Shown here: piece by piece, positions 38,681 to 46,551 of the stretch
Numbering within the stretch: the first letter of the stretch is position 1
How the letters are laid out: each line of letters begins with the position of its first letter
Source: CAYWVR01 sp964461715
GTDB taxonomy: Bacteria > Planctomycetota > Phycisphaerae > FEN-1346
Assembly: GCA_964461715.1 (NCBI GenBank)
Contig: CAYWVR010000004.1
Span: 1-64,000, forward strand
DNA: 64,000 bases
Direction: 5' to 3'
Notes under the pieces: model-generated
What the model was told of the DNA's origin: nothing
Databases searched by the model: none
What the model saw: the letters and a program-made list of their open reading frames with translations, nothing else
Program-made: the position numbers and the translations under genes

Positions 38681-39370
38681 ATGGATGGAATGGAAGCGAA
38701 TCACGCGAGCCCGAACGGTCGGCCCGGCGAGGTCGGACGCGTCGTCGTCCTGCCCCTGTCGAAGGCCATCCGCATGGCGTGGCAGAACCTGCGCCTGCGG
38801 CCCGCCCGGACCGCCCTGACCGTCCTTTCGATTCTCGCCGCCGTCGGGTTCGTCCTGTTTGTCCTCGCCTCGACGCACCTGCGCGAGGCCGCCGGCCGGG
38901 CGACGGAGGCCACCCTCGTTGCCGAGGAGGAAGCGGTTCCGCCGGAGCCCGAAGACCGCGGCCGACTCTACTGGCTCGTCGCCGTCAGCCTCTGCGCCTG
39001 CACCGTCGGCATCGTCAACGCCATGCTCATGTCTATCACCGAGCGCTACCGGGAAATCGGGACCCTCAAATGTCTCGGGGCTCTCGACGCATTTGTCCTG
39101 AAGCTGTTCCTGCTCGAATCGGTCTTTCAGGGGCTCGTCGGGGCGGCCGGCGGCGTGCTCGTCGGGCTTCTCATGGCTTTCGCGGCCGTCGTCATCGGTT
39201 TTTTCGATCACCTCGGCGTCGCCCTGGGGTCCGTGCCTTGGTCCACGCTGGGCATCGACGTTGCGATTGCGGTCACCATCGGGATGTTCCTGGCGGTCAC
39301 GGGGGCCGTCTATCCCGCGATGGTCGCCGCCCGGATGGAACCGGTCGACGCGATGCGGGCCCGGATCTAG
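38681..39370 (+). CDS. Minimal FtsX-type ABC permease
   Basis: 229 aa. TM1 is near residues 42-62 (ALTVLSILAAVGFVLFVLAS), preceded by AWQNLRLRPART, the standard cytoplasmic entry of FtsX/MacB permeases. After a short loop of roughly 40 aa (instead of the usual 200-aa MacB periplasmic domain) come three helices. They contain TERYREIGTLKCLGA, the coupling segment for the ATPase, and end PAMVAARMEPVDAMRARI. It would pair with the FtsX part of the 30746-36646 fusion or with itself, and with the ATPase 33 bp downstream. The start could be ATG 38681 or ATG 38690; GCGAGG sits directly before, favouring 38690 slightly. I keep 38681 as the outer limit. Confidence 0.85.
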   Translation: MDGMEANHASPNGRPGEVGRVVVLPLSKAIRMAWQNLRLRPARTALTVLSILAAVGFVLFVLASTHLREAAGRATEATLVAEEEAVPPEPEDRGRLYWLVAVSLCACTVGIVNAMLMSITERYREIGTLKCLGALDAFVLKLFLLESVFQGLVGAAGGVLVGLLMAFAAVVIGFFDHLGVALGSVPWSTLGIDVAIAVTIGMFLAVTGAVYPAMVAARMEPVDAMRARI

Positions 39371-39403
39371 CCGCCGACGGAGAAGCCGGCGGGGGAGTGG
39401 AAG

Positions 39404-40171
39404 ATGCCTCAGAAACTCGACATCGACCTGTCGGCCGAGCTCGAGCACGCCGTCATGGCCCTCGGCGTCCGGCGGTACTACGAGATGGGGGACATCGTCG
39501 TCAAGGCGCTGGACGGTATCGACCTGACCGTGCCCCGCGGCGAGTACGTGGCCATCATGGGCCCCTCCGGAAGCGGAAAGACCACCCTCTTCAACTGCAT
39601 CGGCGGTCTCGACCAGCCGACCGACGGCTCCGTCTTCATCGACGAAGTCGACGTGGCCGAGCTCGACGCCCTCGAGCTCGCCTGGCTCCGATGCCGCAAG
39701 ATCGGCTACATCTTCCAGGCTTTTAACCTCGTGCAGGTCATGACGGCCATCGAGAACGTGACGCTGCCCATGGTCTTCGGCGGCGTGGGGGCCGACGAGG
39801 CTCTGGACCGCGGCGTCGAGATTCTGGAACGCGTCGGGCTCGGCGAGCGCATCACTCATACGCCCGCGGAGCTCTCGGGTGGCCAGCAGCAGCGCGTCGC
39901 CATCGCCCGCGCCTTCGCCAATGACCCCGCCATCATCCTCGCCGACGAGCCCACCGCCAACCTCGATCTCCACACCGGCCGCGAGATCATCCACCTGCTG
40001 AAGGAGATGAACGAGGAGCGCGGCACGACGATCATCACTGCGACGCACGACCTGAAGATGCTCGATGTCTGCGACCGCATCGTCTGGATTCGTGACGGCC
40101 GGGTCGAACGCGACGAGCTTCGCCGCGACATGGAGATTCGCGTCGGTACCGTCGCCGGCGAGGAGGCGTAG
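39404..40171 (+). CDS. ABC transporter ATPase (LolD/MacB-type)
   Basis: 255 aa. Walker A GPSGSGKTT (about residues 46-54), Q-loop YIFQAFNL, signature LSGGQQQR, Walker B AIILADEPTANLD, and H-loop ATHD are all intact. The length and 'FNCIGGLDQPTDG' style are those of the lipoprotein-release/macrolide-export class that energises FtsX permeases by transmembrane force transfer rather than classical import. Residues 1-20 form an unusual extension (MPQKLDIDLSAELEHAVMAL). It closes the five-gene set and is the only ATPase in it, so it presumably powers both FtsX proteins. The coding end at 40171 is followed by gene debris on the opposite strand. Confidence 0.93.
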   Translation: MPQKLDIDLSAELEHAVMALGVRRYYEMGDIVVKALDGIDLTVPRGEYVAIMGPSGSGKTTLFNCIGGLDQPTDGSVFIDEVDVAELDALELAWLRCRKIGYIFQAFNLVQVMTAIENVTLPMVFGGVGADEALDRGVEILERVGLGERITHTPAELSGGQQQRVAIARAFANDPAIILADEPTANLDLHTGREIIHLLKEMNEERGTTIITATHDLKMLDVCDRIVWIRDGRVERDELRRDMEIRVGTVAGEEA

Positions 40172-40203
40172 GCGGCGAGTCGCGGGCTGCCCGACCGGAA
40201 CTC

Positions 40204-40290
40204 CTACGGCCTCGCTCCCAGGCACACCACCTCGCCCGCCATGGTCGCAAGCACCAGCCGCCCGCGGGCGGCGTCGAGGCCAGCAGGCAC
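40204..40290 (-). pseudogene. C-terminal remnant of a PQQ-like beta-propeller protein
   Basis: The minus-strand frame ending at the TAG at 40204 reads AGLDAARGRLVLATMAGEVV then CLGARP, which resembles the last blade of PQQ-like propellers ('aldA..G.lv..t..G.vvclg'). Nothing upstream in the same frame continues the fold. It is fused out of frame to the uroD-like remnant at about 40280. Called from style only. Confidence 0.35.
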
Positions 40291-40566
40291 AGCCGGCGCG
40301 GGTCGTCGATGGAGGCGAAGACGTGGTCGACGTATGGCTCGGTGTTCAGGCCGAGATGCGGGCAGACGATGACGTCGGCAGGAAGCGCGGCGGCGACGTC
40401 GGCGACGGGCTGTTCGGTGGCGCCGACGTTGACCATCCGCAGGCCCGGAATCGACGCGACCTGCTCGATGTTCTGGGTGAATCGGCCGCATGAGTGCAGC
40501 ATCAAGCCCCCGAACATCTCCGAGAGGCGCGCGAGGCAAGCTTCGCGCGGGCGGCGGGACCCAGGG
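40254..40566 (-). pseudogene. C-terminal remnant of a uroporphyrinogen-decarboxylase-like protein
   Basis: About 100 residues are legible on the minus strand, from EACLARLSEMFGGLMLHSCG through IPGLRMVNVGATEQ to ADVIVCPHLGLNTEPYVDHV and DDPRRLCLLAS. The HSCG motif, the following 'IPGL' and 'CPHLGL' are typical of the C-terminal half of UroD-like (methylcobamide:CoM-type) proteins common in Planctomycetota. The N-terminal two thirds are missing: the frame runs straight out of the end of the upstream gene. After about 40254 the similarity stops. It is a truncated relic, not a working enzyme. Confidence 0.5.
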
Positions 40567-40569
40567 GGC

Positions 40570-42546
40570 TCATTCGACCACCACCATCTGGTGCCCGTCG
40601 ACCACGGGAACGGTCACGCGGACGCGCCCGCCGTCGACCTCGTACGCAAGATCGCGCTCCTGTGGCGCGAGGTAGACGCGCCGGACCTTCCTCCCCCCGG
40701 CCACCGAGAGGCCGACGTCGTGAAGTGGCACGCGGTCCTCGATGATGTCCATGCGGTCGGTCCGACGCTCCGGGACGTAGCTCGCAAGGTGGACGACGCG
40801 GCGGCGTCCTTGCTTGAGCATGGTCGCCCGCGCGGTCGTCGGCAGATCGGTCTCCAGGGCGCGGTCTTCGAGCAGGGCATCGAGCAGATGGGCGACGATT
40901 TGTCGATAGACGGGGTAGGCCGTCTCGGCGTAGGCCGTGAAGAGCGGGGCCCGGGCGTAGGCGACATTGCCCATCCTCACGATTGCCGGACGTCGGGTCC
41001 GCTTGGCCAGGGGGGCCTCCTCGTGTCCCGAGAAGTGCAGGCGCGTGCGGCTGAAGTGCGGATCGCCGAGCCGCGCCAGGACCTTTGCCTTGCGGACCGC
41101 GCGGACTTCGGGGCCGGGCACGTAGAGGGCGTGCGGCATGTCGGGGATGCCCCGGGCCAGGTCTCGGCCGAGGAGCAGGAACGGTTGCGAGTGCCGCGCC
41201 TCGCCCGCGTACGTCGCCGGCCAGCCCTTGAGAACGAACCGATCGTCGTCTTCAGCCAGACCGCTCCACGCGGTGGCGAGCGCTGTCCCGCCGCCGTCGA
41301 GATAGGCCTGGAGCTTGTTCGCCATCTCCGCCCCAAGGCGGACGCCGTCGGGGAGGATGAGGACCTTGTAGGGCTTGAGATCGGCCTCGGCGTCGATGAC
41401 GTCGAAGAGGACATGGCTTTCGGCAAGCATGCGGACGGCCCCGGCGACCGAGGGCGGGACGTGGCGGACGCCTCGGCGGGGCTCAGGGACCGCGAGAACC
41501 GCCGCTTCGACGATGGGCTGTGCCCCTTCGCACCATGGGGCCCGCCGCATAACGTCGCGGAAGACCTCGCCGATCCGCTCGTAGACGGCAGGTTCCGGCC
41601 GGCCGCGCGGGTCGAGATGGTCGCCGACGTTCACCTTTCCGCCCAGCATGAGGGCGTGGAAACACTCCTGTTCGAGGGCGGCACGGGGCTTGAGGCCGCC
41701 GAAGTCGCCCCAGTGGTGGTGGAAGCGGGCGGTCATGCCGACGAAGGTCTTTCCGAAGATGCGGGCGAAACGACCGAGGACGGGGAAGTGCATGTAGCCC
41801 CAGCCGCCGGTCGGCAGGCTCTCGACGTCGACGTGCGTGTCGAAGGGCACGAAGTCGCGGGCCCTCAGGTCGAAGCACGAGTTGAAGAAGACGCTGAGAT
41901 TCTGGCGGTGTCCTTTCGTGACGGCGGCGAGACGCTGACACGCCTCGCGGATGATGCCGTGCTGCCACGCGGCGGCAGCTTCGGCGTCGGCGGGGTCGAC
42001 GCCCTCGGCGTCCATGCGCTCGATGCAGCGAGGGCACATGCAGGCCGGCTGCGGCTGCTGCATAATGTCGAAGAAGAGTCCGTCGGCGGAGGTTCGGTCG
42101 AGCACCTCGGCGGCCTGGCCCGCGACATAGTCGAGGTAGGCCGGGGCATTCAGGCAGAGGGTATGCCAGCCGGGGCGAAGCGGGTCTCGGACACGGCCGC
42201 CGGGGGCGACGGCCTCGAGGGCCGGGTCCTCGCGCCAGGCGAGCTCGTCGTAGCCGACGCTGATGTACGCCGGGGCGCGGATGCCGCGCGCCTGGAGGGC
42301 CTCGATCTGACGGCCCATCAGATCGAACGAGAGGTTCGGGTGCATGCGGCCGACGTCGGTGGGGTAGTAGGACCAGCCGTGGTGGCACTTGGCGAAGACG
42401 GTGACCTGGCCGACGTGGGCCCGGGCGAACGTGTGGGCGAAGGCCTCGGCGTCGAAGTCCGCGCCGATATTCGGGATGAGCCCCGAGGTGTGGAAATCGA
42501 GGTGGATTTGCGTCAGGGGCAGATCGAGGGACTTGTCGCGCGCCAT
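40570..42546 (-). CDS. GHL6-type putative glycoside hydrolase with GH42M-like domain
   Basis: 658 aa, cytoplasmic by appearance (no signal peptide). The N-terminal TIM-barrel half has QIHLDFHTSGLIPNIGADF, VGQVTVFAKCHHGWSYYP and IEALQARGIRAPAYISVGYD, matching the hypothetical glycosyl hydrolase 6 (GHL6) family, a GH29/GH42 relative. CMCPRC suggests a structural metal site. The second half (about 380-520; YKVLILPDGVRLGAEMANKL, ILPD/AYLDGGG) resembles a beta-galactosidase trimerisation domain, followed by a beta-sandwich end. GGAGGT precedes the ATG at 42546. It lies 46 bp after the fucose isomerase gene, so an alpha-L-fucosidase or related exo-glycosidase role is a fair inference; no activity is known for GHL6. 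Confidence 0.65.
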   Translation of the reverse strand: MARDKSLDLPLTQIHLDFHTSGLIPNIGADFDAEAFAHTFARAHVGQVTVFAKCHHGWSYYPTDVGRMHPNLSFDLMGRQIEALQARGIRAPAYISVGYDELAWREDPALEAVAPGGRVRDPLRPGWHTLCLNAPAYLDYVAGQAAEVLDRTSADGLFFDIMQQPQPACMCPRCIERMDAEGVDPADAEAAAAWQHGIIREACQRLAAVTKGHRQNLSVFFNSCFDLRARDFVPFDTHVDVESLPTGGWGYMHFPVLGRFARIFGKTFVGMTARFHHHWGDFGGLKPRAALEQECFHALMLGGKVNVGDHLDPRGRPEPAVYERIGEVFRDVMRRAPWCEGAQPIVEAAVLAVPEPRRGVRHVPPSVAGAVRMLAESHVLFDVIDAEADLKPYKVLILPDGVRLGAEMANKLQAYLDGGGTALATAWSGLAEDDDRFVLKGWPATYAGEARHSQPFLLLGRDLARGIPDMPHALYVPGPEVRAVRKAKVLARLGDPHFSRTRLHFSGHEEAPLAKRTRRPAIVRMGNVAYARAPLFTAYAETAYPVYRQIVAHLLDALLEDRALETDLPTTARATMLKQGRRRVVHLASYVPERRTDRMDIIEDRVPLHDVGLSVAGGRKVRRVYLAPQERDLAYEVDGGRVRVTVPVVDGHQMVVVE

Positions 42547-42591
42547 ACAGACCTCCATCGCGATAACCCGCATCCCGGCGCGCTGCGTGCC

Positions 42592-44307
42592 CTACCGCCG
42601 CGCCCGGCGGAGCTTCGTCTCGGTTTCGCCGCCGTTCAGGAGATACAGAAGCGGCAGGGGCCGGTCGGTGCCTTCGATGAAGGCGGGACGGGCCTGCCAG
42701 GGGGCGACGGAGAGAACGTTCGCGAGGTCCATCCAGTGCTGGAGCCGCGCGGGCTTCAGGTTCCACGTCATGTGGAAGTGGTTGGCCGGGGCGTACTGCT
42801 TGTACTCGGCCATGGCGGCGTACTTGGGCGAGACCCAGGTGTGGGGCCAAGTGTAGGTGGAGGTCTTTCGGACCTCCTCGGCGAGGGCGTCGGGCAGGTC
42901 GAGTGTGACGGCCTCGTCCCAGGCCATGCTGAAGCAGCCGGAGAGGTTCGAGTAGGCGAGGCGCGCGGCGATGCCCTCGATGCCGCCCGGCGTGATGAAG
43001 GTGACGCTGTTGCCGCCGCCCGGGAAGTAGAAGAGCTCGGCCCCGGGCATGGAGACGCGGTCCATGACGTCGGCGAGCTTGTCGCCGGGGCGGCCGGCCC
43101 AGTCGAGGCTGGCGGAGCCGGAGTTGTCGCCGTCGACGAAGCCGCGCGCCGCCCACGTGTCCTTGTCGGTGTACTTGATGCCATGCTCGTCGGCGAGGCG
43201 GCGGATTTCCCACGGCTCCCAGACCTTGCGGAAGTCCATGAAGAGGGGCGGGTTGCCGCCCGAGAGCCAGGTCATGAAGAGCATGGTGAGCAAGCCCTGG
43301 ACGTCGGCCTCGGTGGCGAAGGGGCAGGGCGGCTTCTTGCCGCGATGGTCGAAGGTCGAGTTGAAGAGGCTTTCGGCGGCGTCGGCGATGGGCTGCGGGA
43401 TGCCGCGCGGCTCGCTGCCCCACTCGAGCTGGTTCATGAACCCTCCGCCCACGGCGTTCAGGTCCTCCAGAAGGTCGCGCATGATGAGGTAGAGGGCGAG
43501 GCCCTTGCTGAAGTCGGCCTCGGCCTTCTCGTCGGCGAGCTCGACCCTCTCGCCCACGTACTTGCCGAGCCAGCGGCGGAGCTTCTTCAGCTCCTTTTCG
43601 TCGTAGGCTCCCTTGGCGAGCATGTCCGCGAGGAGCTTCATGTCGAGCCTGGCGATCTCCAGGCCGAATGTCCGCCGTGTCGGGATCACGTGGGCCAGGG
43701 CCGTCTCCATGCCCATCGAATCGTGGCCGAAGACGACGACGCGGCGGCCCTTGAGGCCCGCATAGGCGGTGGCGGCATAGGCCCAGTCGATGAGGGCCTC
43801 GGCGGTCGGGTCGGTCATCTTCGGCTTCATGCCCGTGTCGGGCCACGTGCCGACGTTCAGGGCGACGAGGCGCCCGCTCTGGGCGAGGGCGCCGTTGACG
43901 GCATGGGCGTAGACGACGCCCGGTTTGGGGCCCGAGTTGCCGCACGTGATGTTGACGGGCAGATCGTCGGGGAACTGGCTGAGGAGGCCGATGAGCGTCC
44001 GCTGCGGGAAGGCCCACGTGTCCGGGGCGCAGACGATGGCGTCGACGCCGGCGGCCTTGAACTGGCGGGCCACCTGGTCGGCCTGCTTCTCGCCGTCGAC
44101 GAGGATCGGTGTCCACACGACGTCAACGGGCTTGCCGTCGGGCATCGTGACGCCCTTGGCCACCACGTCGGCGACCATCTCGACGATGCTCGCGCATCGC
44201 TTCCGCGAGTCCTCGTCGAGGCGCGGATCGCTGGTGGCGAAGACGCCGAAGGTGACGGTCTCTCGGGTCGTTTCAGTCGATTCGCTTAGCCGCTTGGCCT
44301 TGGCCAC
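42592..44307 (-). CDS. fucI: L-fucose isomerase family protein
   Basis: 571 aa, close to the 590 aa of E. coli FucI. Recognisable segments are FGVFATSDPRLDEDSR, VDAIVCAPDTWAFPQRTL, GHDSMGMETAL and GGFMNQLEWGSEPRG. The probable Mn2+ ligands are Glu in FATEADVQGLLTML (about residue 333), Asp in PPLFMDFRKVWE (about 357) and His in NHFHMTWN (about 511), in the order of the known E337/D361/H528 set. It interconverts aldose and ketose (fucose/fuculose, or arabinose/ribulose). No fuculokinase or aldolase lies beside it. It is the second-last gene of the minus-strand sugar operon. 'fucI' is by family; the true sugar is not proven. Confidence 0.8.
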   Translation of the reverse strand: MAKAKRLSESTETTRETVTFGVFATSDPRLDEDSRKRCASIVEMVADVVAKGVTMPDGKPVDVVWTPILVDGEKQADQVARQFKAAGVDAIVCAPDTWAFPQRTLIGLLSQFPDDLPVNITCGNSGPKPGVVYAHAVNGALAQSGRLVALNVGTWPDTGMKPKMTDPTAEALIDWAYAATAYAGLKGRRVVVFGHDSMGMETALAHVIPTRRTFGLEIARLDMKLLADMLAKGAYDEKELKKLRRWLGKYVGERVELADEKAEADFSKGLALYLIMRDLLEDLNAVGGGFMNQLEWGSEPRGIPQPIADAAESLFNSTFDHRGKKPPCPFATEADVQGLLTMLFMTWLSGGNPPLFMDFRKVWEPWEIRRLADEHGIKYTDKDTWAARGFVDGDNSGSASLDWAGRPGDKLADVMDRVSMPGAELFYFPGGGNSVTFITPGGIEGIAARLAYSNLSGCFSMAWDEAVTLDLPDALAEEVRKTSTYTWPHTWVSPKYAAMAEYKQYAPANHFHMTWNLKPARLQHWMDLANVLSVAPWQARPAFIEGTDRPLPLLYLLNGGETETKLRRARR

Positions 44308-44405
44308 GGTAGGCCCTCCTCAAGATTCAATGCGCTCCAAGACTCGCGTCCAGAATGCGTCCCGAGGGCCGCGAAGTCAAGCGAAACCGGGCTTTCGGGG
44401 CCGGT

Positions 44406-44528
44406 CTACGCCAAGCCTGTCGGATCGGCCTCGAGGAAGTCGGCGTGACGGGCGGGGCCGGTGGCGCGGAGGCGCTCGCAGTACGCTTCCAGCCGCCTGC
44501 GCGTGTGGCACGGGCCGCCCTCGGCCAT
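44406..44528 (-). CDS. Very small hypothetical protein or gene remnant
   Basis: 40 codons from an ATG at 44528: MAEGGPCHTRRRLEAYCERL then RATGPARHADFLEADPTGLA, stop TAG. The chain is helix-like and the frame stays open upstream, with EDPLG just before the ATG, so it might be the tail of a longer lost gene or a frameshifted continuation of the ORF at 44548. No ribosome binding site is obvious. Low certainty. Confidence 0.25.
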   Translation of the reverse strand: MAEGGPCHTRRRLEAYCERLRATGPARHADFLEADPTGLA

Positions 44529-44547
44529 GGCGGTCCCAAGCGGGTCC

Positions 44548-44712
44548 TCACGCGGCGGGGACGATCTCCTCGGCGCTCTCGCCGCCGCCCTTGCCGGAGT
44601 TGGTGTGCTTGCGCCATGCTTCGCACCACCCCCCCGTGCCATGGCGCTCGGCGAACGGGCTGAACGTGACCGGACCGAAGCCCGCCTGCCGCAGGTTCCA
44701 GAGGAGGCGCAT
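44548..44712 (-). CDS. Small hypothetical protein (54 aa)
   Basis: Starts MRLLWNLRQAGFGPVTFSPF, continues AERHGTGGWCEAWRKHTNSG and ends KGGGESAEEIVPAA. It lies between the second permease gene and fucI, with a weak AGAAGGG before the ATG. The sequence is not GC-skew filler: it has a hydrophobic start and a charged end with Trp and Cys. I do not recognise it. It could be a small subunit of the sugar system or the start of a frameshifted gene continuing into 44406-44528. Confidence 0.4.
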   Translation of the reverse strand: MRLLWNLRQAGFGPVTFSPFAERHGTGGWCEAWRKHTNSGKGGGESAEEIVPAA

Positions 44713-44752
44713 GGGGGGCCGGTCCCTTCTTGAGTGTGCGACGCCCCGGCGT

Positions 44753-45610
44753 CTAGCCCTTGAGGGCCCCGGCGGCCACGCCCCGGACGAAGAACCGCAT
44801 GGTAAAGACGAAGAGGATAACCATGGGGATGGCGGCCAGGGCGTAGGCGGCCATGGTGGGCCCCCAGTCGCGGATATAGGCCCCCTCCAGCCGGTAGAGG
44901 GCCACGGCGATGGGCAGCCGGTCCGGGTCGCGGATCACCAGGAGCGGCAGCAGGAAGTTGTTCCAGACGTTGACGAACGAGAGGCACGCGAGCGTCGCAA
45001 GAATGGCCCCGTTCATCGGCACCACGATGTGCCACACCTGTCTCAGCGATCCTGCCCCGTCCATCTCGGCGGCCTCGAAGAGCTCTTCCGGCGTGTCCTC
45101 GATGTAGTTGCGGAGGATGAACAGGTTGAACACCTGTCCGGCCGAGATGCCCGTGACGATCAGGGCCGTGTAGGTGTTCAAGAGGCCCATGCCCCGCAGC
45201 AGCGTGAACAGGGGCACGAGGTTCGCGACCCCCGGCATGAGCATCAGCAGCATGAACGCCCCCCACAGCACCGGCGAGCCGGGAAACCGGTACCGGCCGA
45301 AGACGTAGGCGGCAAGCGTCGCGACCAGCAGCACGCCGGTGGTCGTCACGACCGCCAGGAAGATCGTATTGGGGATCGTGGCCCCCAGGATGGCCCACCC
45401 GGCGGCGTAGTTCTCGGGATGGAACGGCCCCGTGGGCAGCCAGGGCTGCTGGTAGAACTGCTCGTTGTTTTTGAAGGAGATGTTGACCACCATGTAGAGC
45501 GGGAAGAAGGCGAAGGCCAGCACGCCCAGGACGAAGGCGTGTTTGACCAGCTCGGCCGTCTTGCCGCGCGCCGACTTCGACTTCATGTAGCCCGTCGTGG
45601 CTGCCGTCAT
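44753..45610 (-). CDS. Sugar ABC transporter permease (MalG-type)
   Basis: 285 aa with six helices. The EAA coupling motif is at EAAEMDGAGSLRQVWHIVVP (about residues 184-203), and the C-terminus 'FVRGVAAGALKG' is the standard MalG/LacG ending. It passes a mono- or oligosaccharide across the inner membrane together with the partner permease. The start ATG at 45610 overlaps the stop of that gene as ATGA, so the two are made in equal amounts. No ATP-binding subunit lies in the cluster; a shared MsmX-like ATPase encoded elsewhere is likely (inference from other CUT1 systems). Confidence 0.93.
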   Translation of the reverse strand: MTAATTGYMKSKSARGKTAELVKHAFVLGVLAFAFFPLYMVVNISFKNNEQFYQQPWLPTGPFHPENYAAGWAILGATIPNTIFLAVVTTTGVLLVATLAAYVFGRYRFPGSPVLWGAFMLLMLMPGVANLVPLFTLLRGMGLLNTYTALIVTGISAGQVFNLFILRNYIEDTPEELFEAAEMDGAGSLRQVWHIVVPMNGAILATLACLSFVNVWNNFLLPLLVIRDPDRLPIAVALYRLEGAYIRDWGPTMAAYALAAIPMVILFVFTMRFFVRGVAAGALKG

Positions 45611-46551
45611 TTACTCACTCGCACGTAGCGGTTGTTGATGACCGTGAGGACGAGGATCAGCAGGAACAGCAGGAGCCCGATGGCGCAGGCGTACCCCGCC
45701 TCCATCTGGGCAAAGGCCTTGCGGAACATGTACAGGCCCGGCACCATGGCGATGTTGTCGGGGCCGCCCGTGTCCCCCAGGAGGATGAACACCAGACCCC
45801 ACCCCTTGAGCGTCCCGATGACCATCAATACCAGGTTCAGCCGCACCTGCGTCAGGATGAGCGGGAACTCGACGTTCCAGAACTTGCGGAACCAACCGCA
45901 CCCGTCGATCTCCGCCGCGTCGTAGACGCTCTGGTCGATGTTCCCCAGGCCCGAGAGGTACAGCAGCACGCTCACGATGCCCACCCACGGGAACCCCCAG
46001 AAGATCAGCGCCGGGAGCACGAGCTCCTTCGTCCCCAGCCACGCCGGGTCCGCCCCCCGCACGAACACGTCCCACCCGAACGTCGCGTCGATCTCCTGGA
46101 GCACTTCCATCAGGCCCGTGGCGTTCAGCACCGAGTTCAGGACACCCACGGTCGGGTCGTAGAAGTACTTCCACACGAGCAGCCAGACCATCGCCGGGAT
46201 GATCATCGGGATGACGAAGGCCACGCGATACAGATACCGGGCCCGTTCGCTCTTCATGCGATGGATCATCACCGCCGTGATGATCGAGGGGACCATCTTA
46301 AAGAGGTTCGCGAACAGCAGGACCAGGACCACGATGAAGGCCCACCCCAGCAGCGGGTCGCCGAACGCCCGCTTGAAGTTCGCCAGCCCCACGAACTCCG
46401 AGATGTCGTCGCCGTTCCAGCGGAAGAAGCTGTGGTAGATGGCGCTGGCGGCCGGGTAGTAGCTGAACGCCAGGACGAAGGCCAGGGCCGGGAGGATCAT
46501 CAGGTAGAGCGGCCAGCGATGCCGGAGCTGAGACCAGGTGATGACCTTCAC
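45607..46551 (-). CDS. Sugar ABC transporter permease (MalF-type)
   Basis: 314 aa with about six to seven helices (first: PLYLMILPALAFVLAFSYYP). The EAA motif is DAAEIDGCGWFRKFWNVEFP (about 219-238). A TM2-3 loop insert (LQEIDATFGWDVFVRGADP) is longer than usual. The GTG at 46551 overlaps the stop of the binding-protein gene as GTGA and so decides the start. It pairs with the 44753-45610 permease. Confidence 0.93.
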   Translation of the reverse strand: MKVITWSQLRHRWPLYLMILPALAFVLAFSYYPAASAIYHSFFRWNGDDISEFVGLANFKRAFGDPLLGWAFIVVLVLLFANLFKMVPSIITAVMIHRMKSERARYLYRVAFVIPMIIPAMVWLLVWKYFYDPTVGVLNSVLNATGLMEVLQEIDATFGWDVFVRGADPAWLGTKELVLPALIFWGFPWVGIVSVLLYLSGLGNIDQSVYDAAEIDGCGWFRKFWNVEFPLILTQVRLNLVLMVIGTLKGWGLVFILLGDTGGPDNIAMVPGLYMFRKAFAQMEAGYACAIGLLLFLLILVLTVINNRYVRVSK

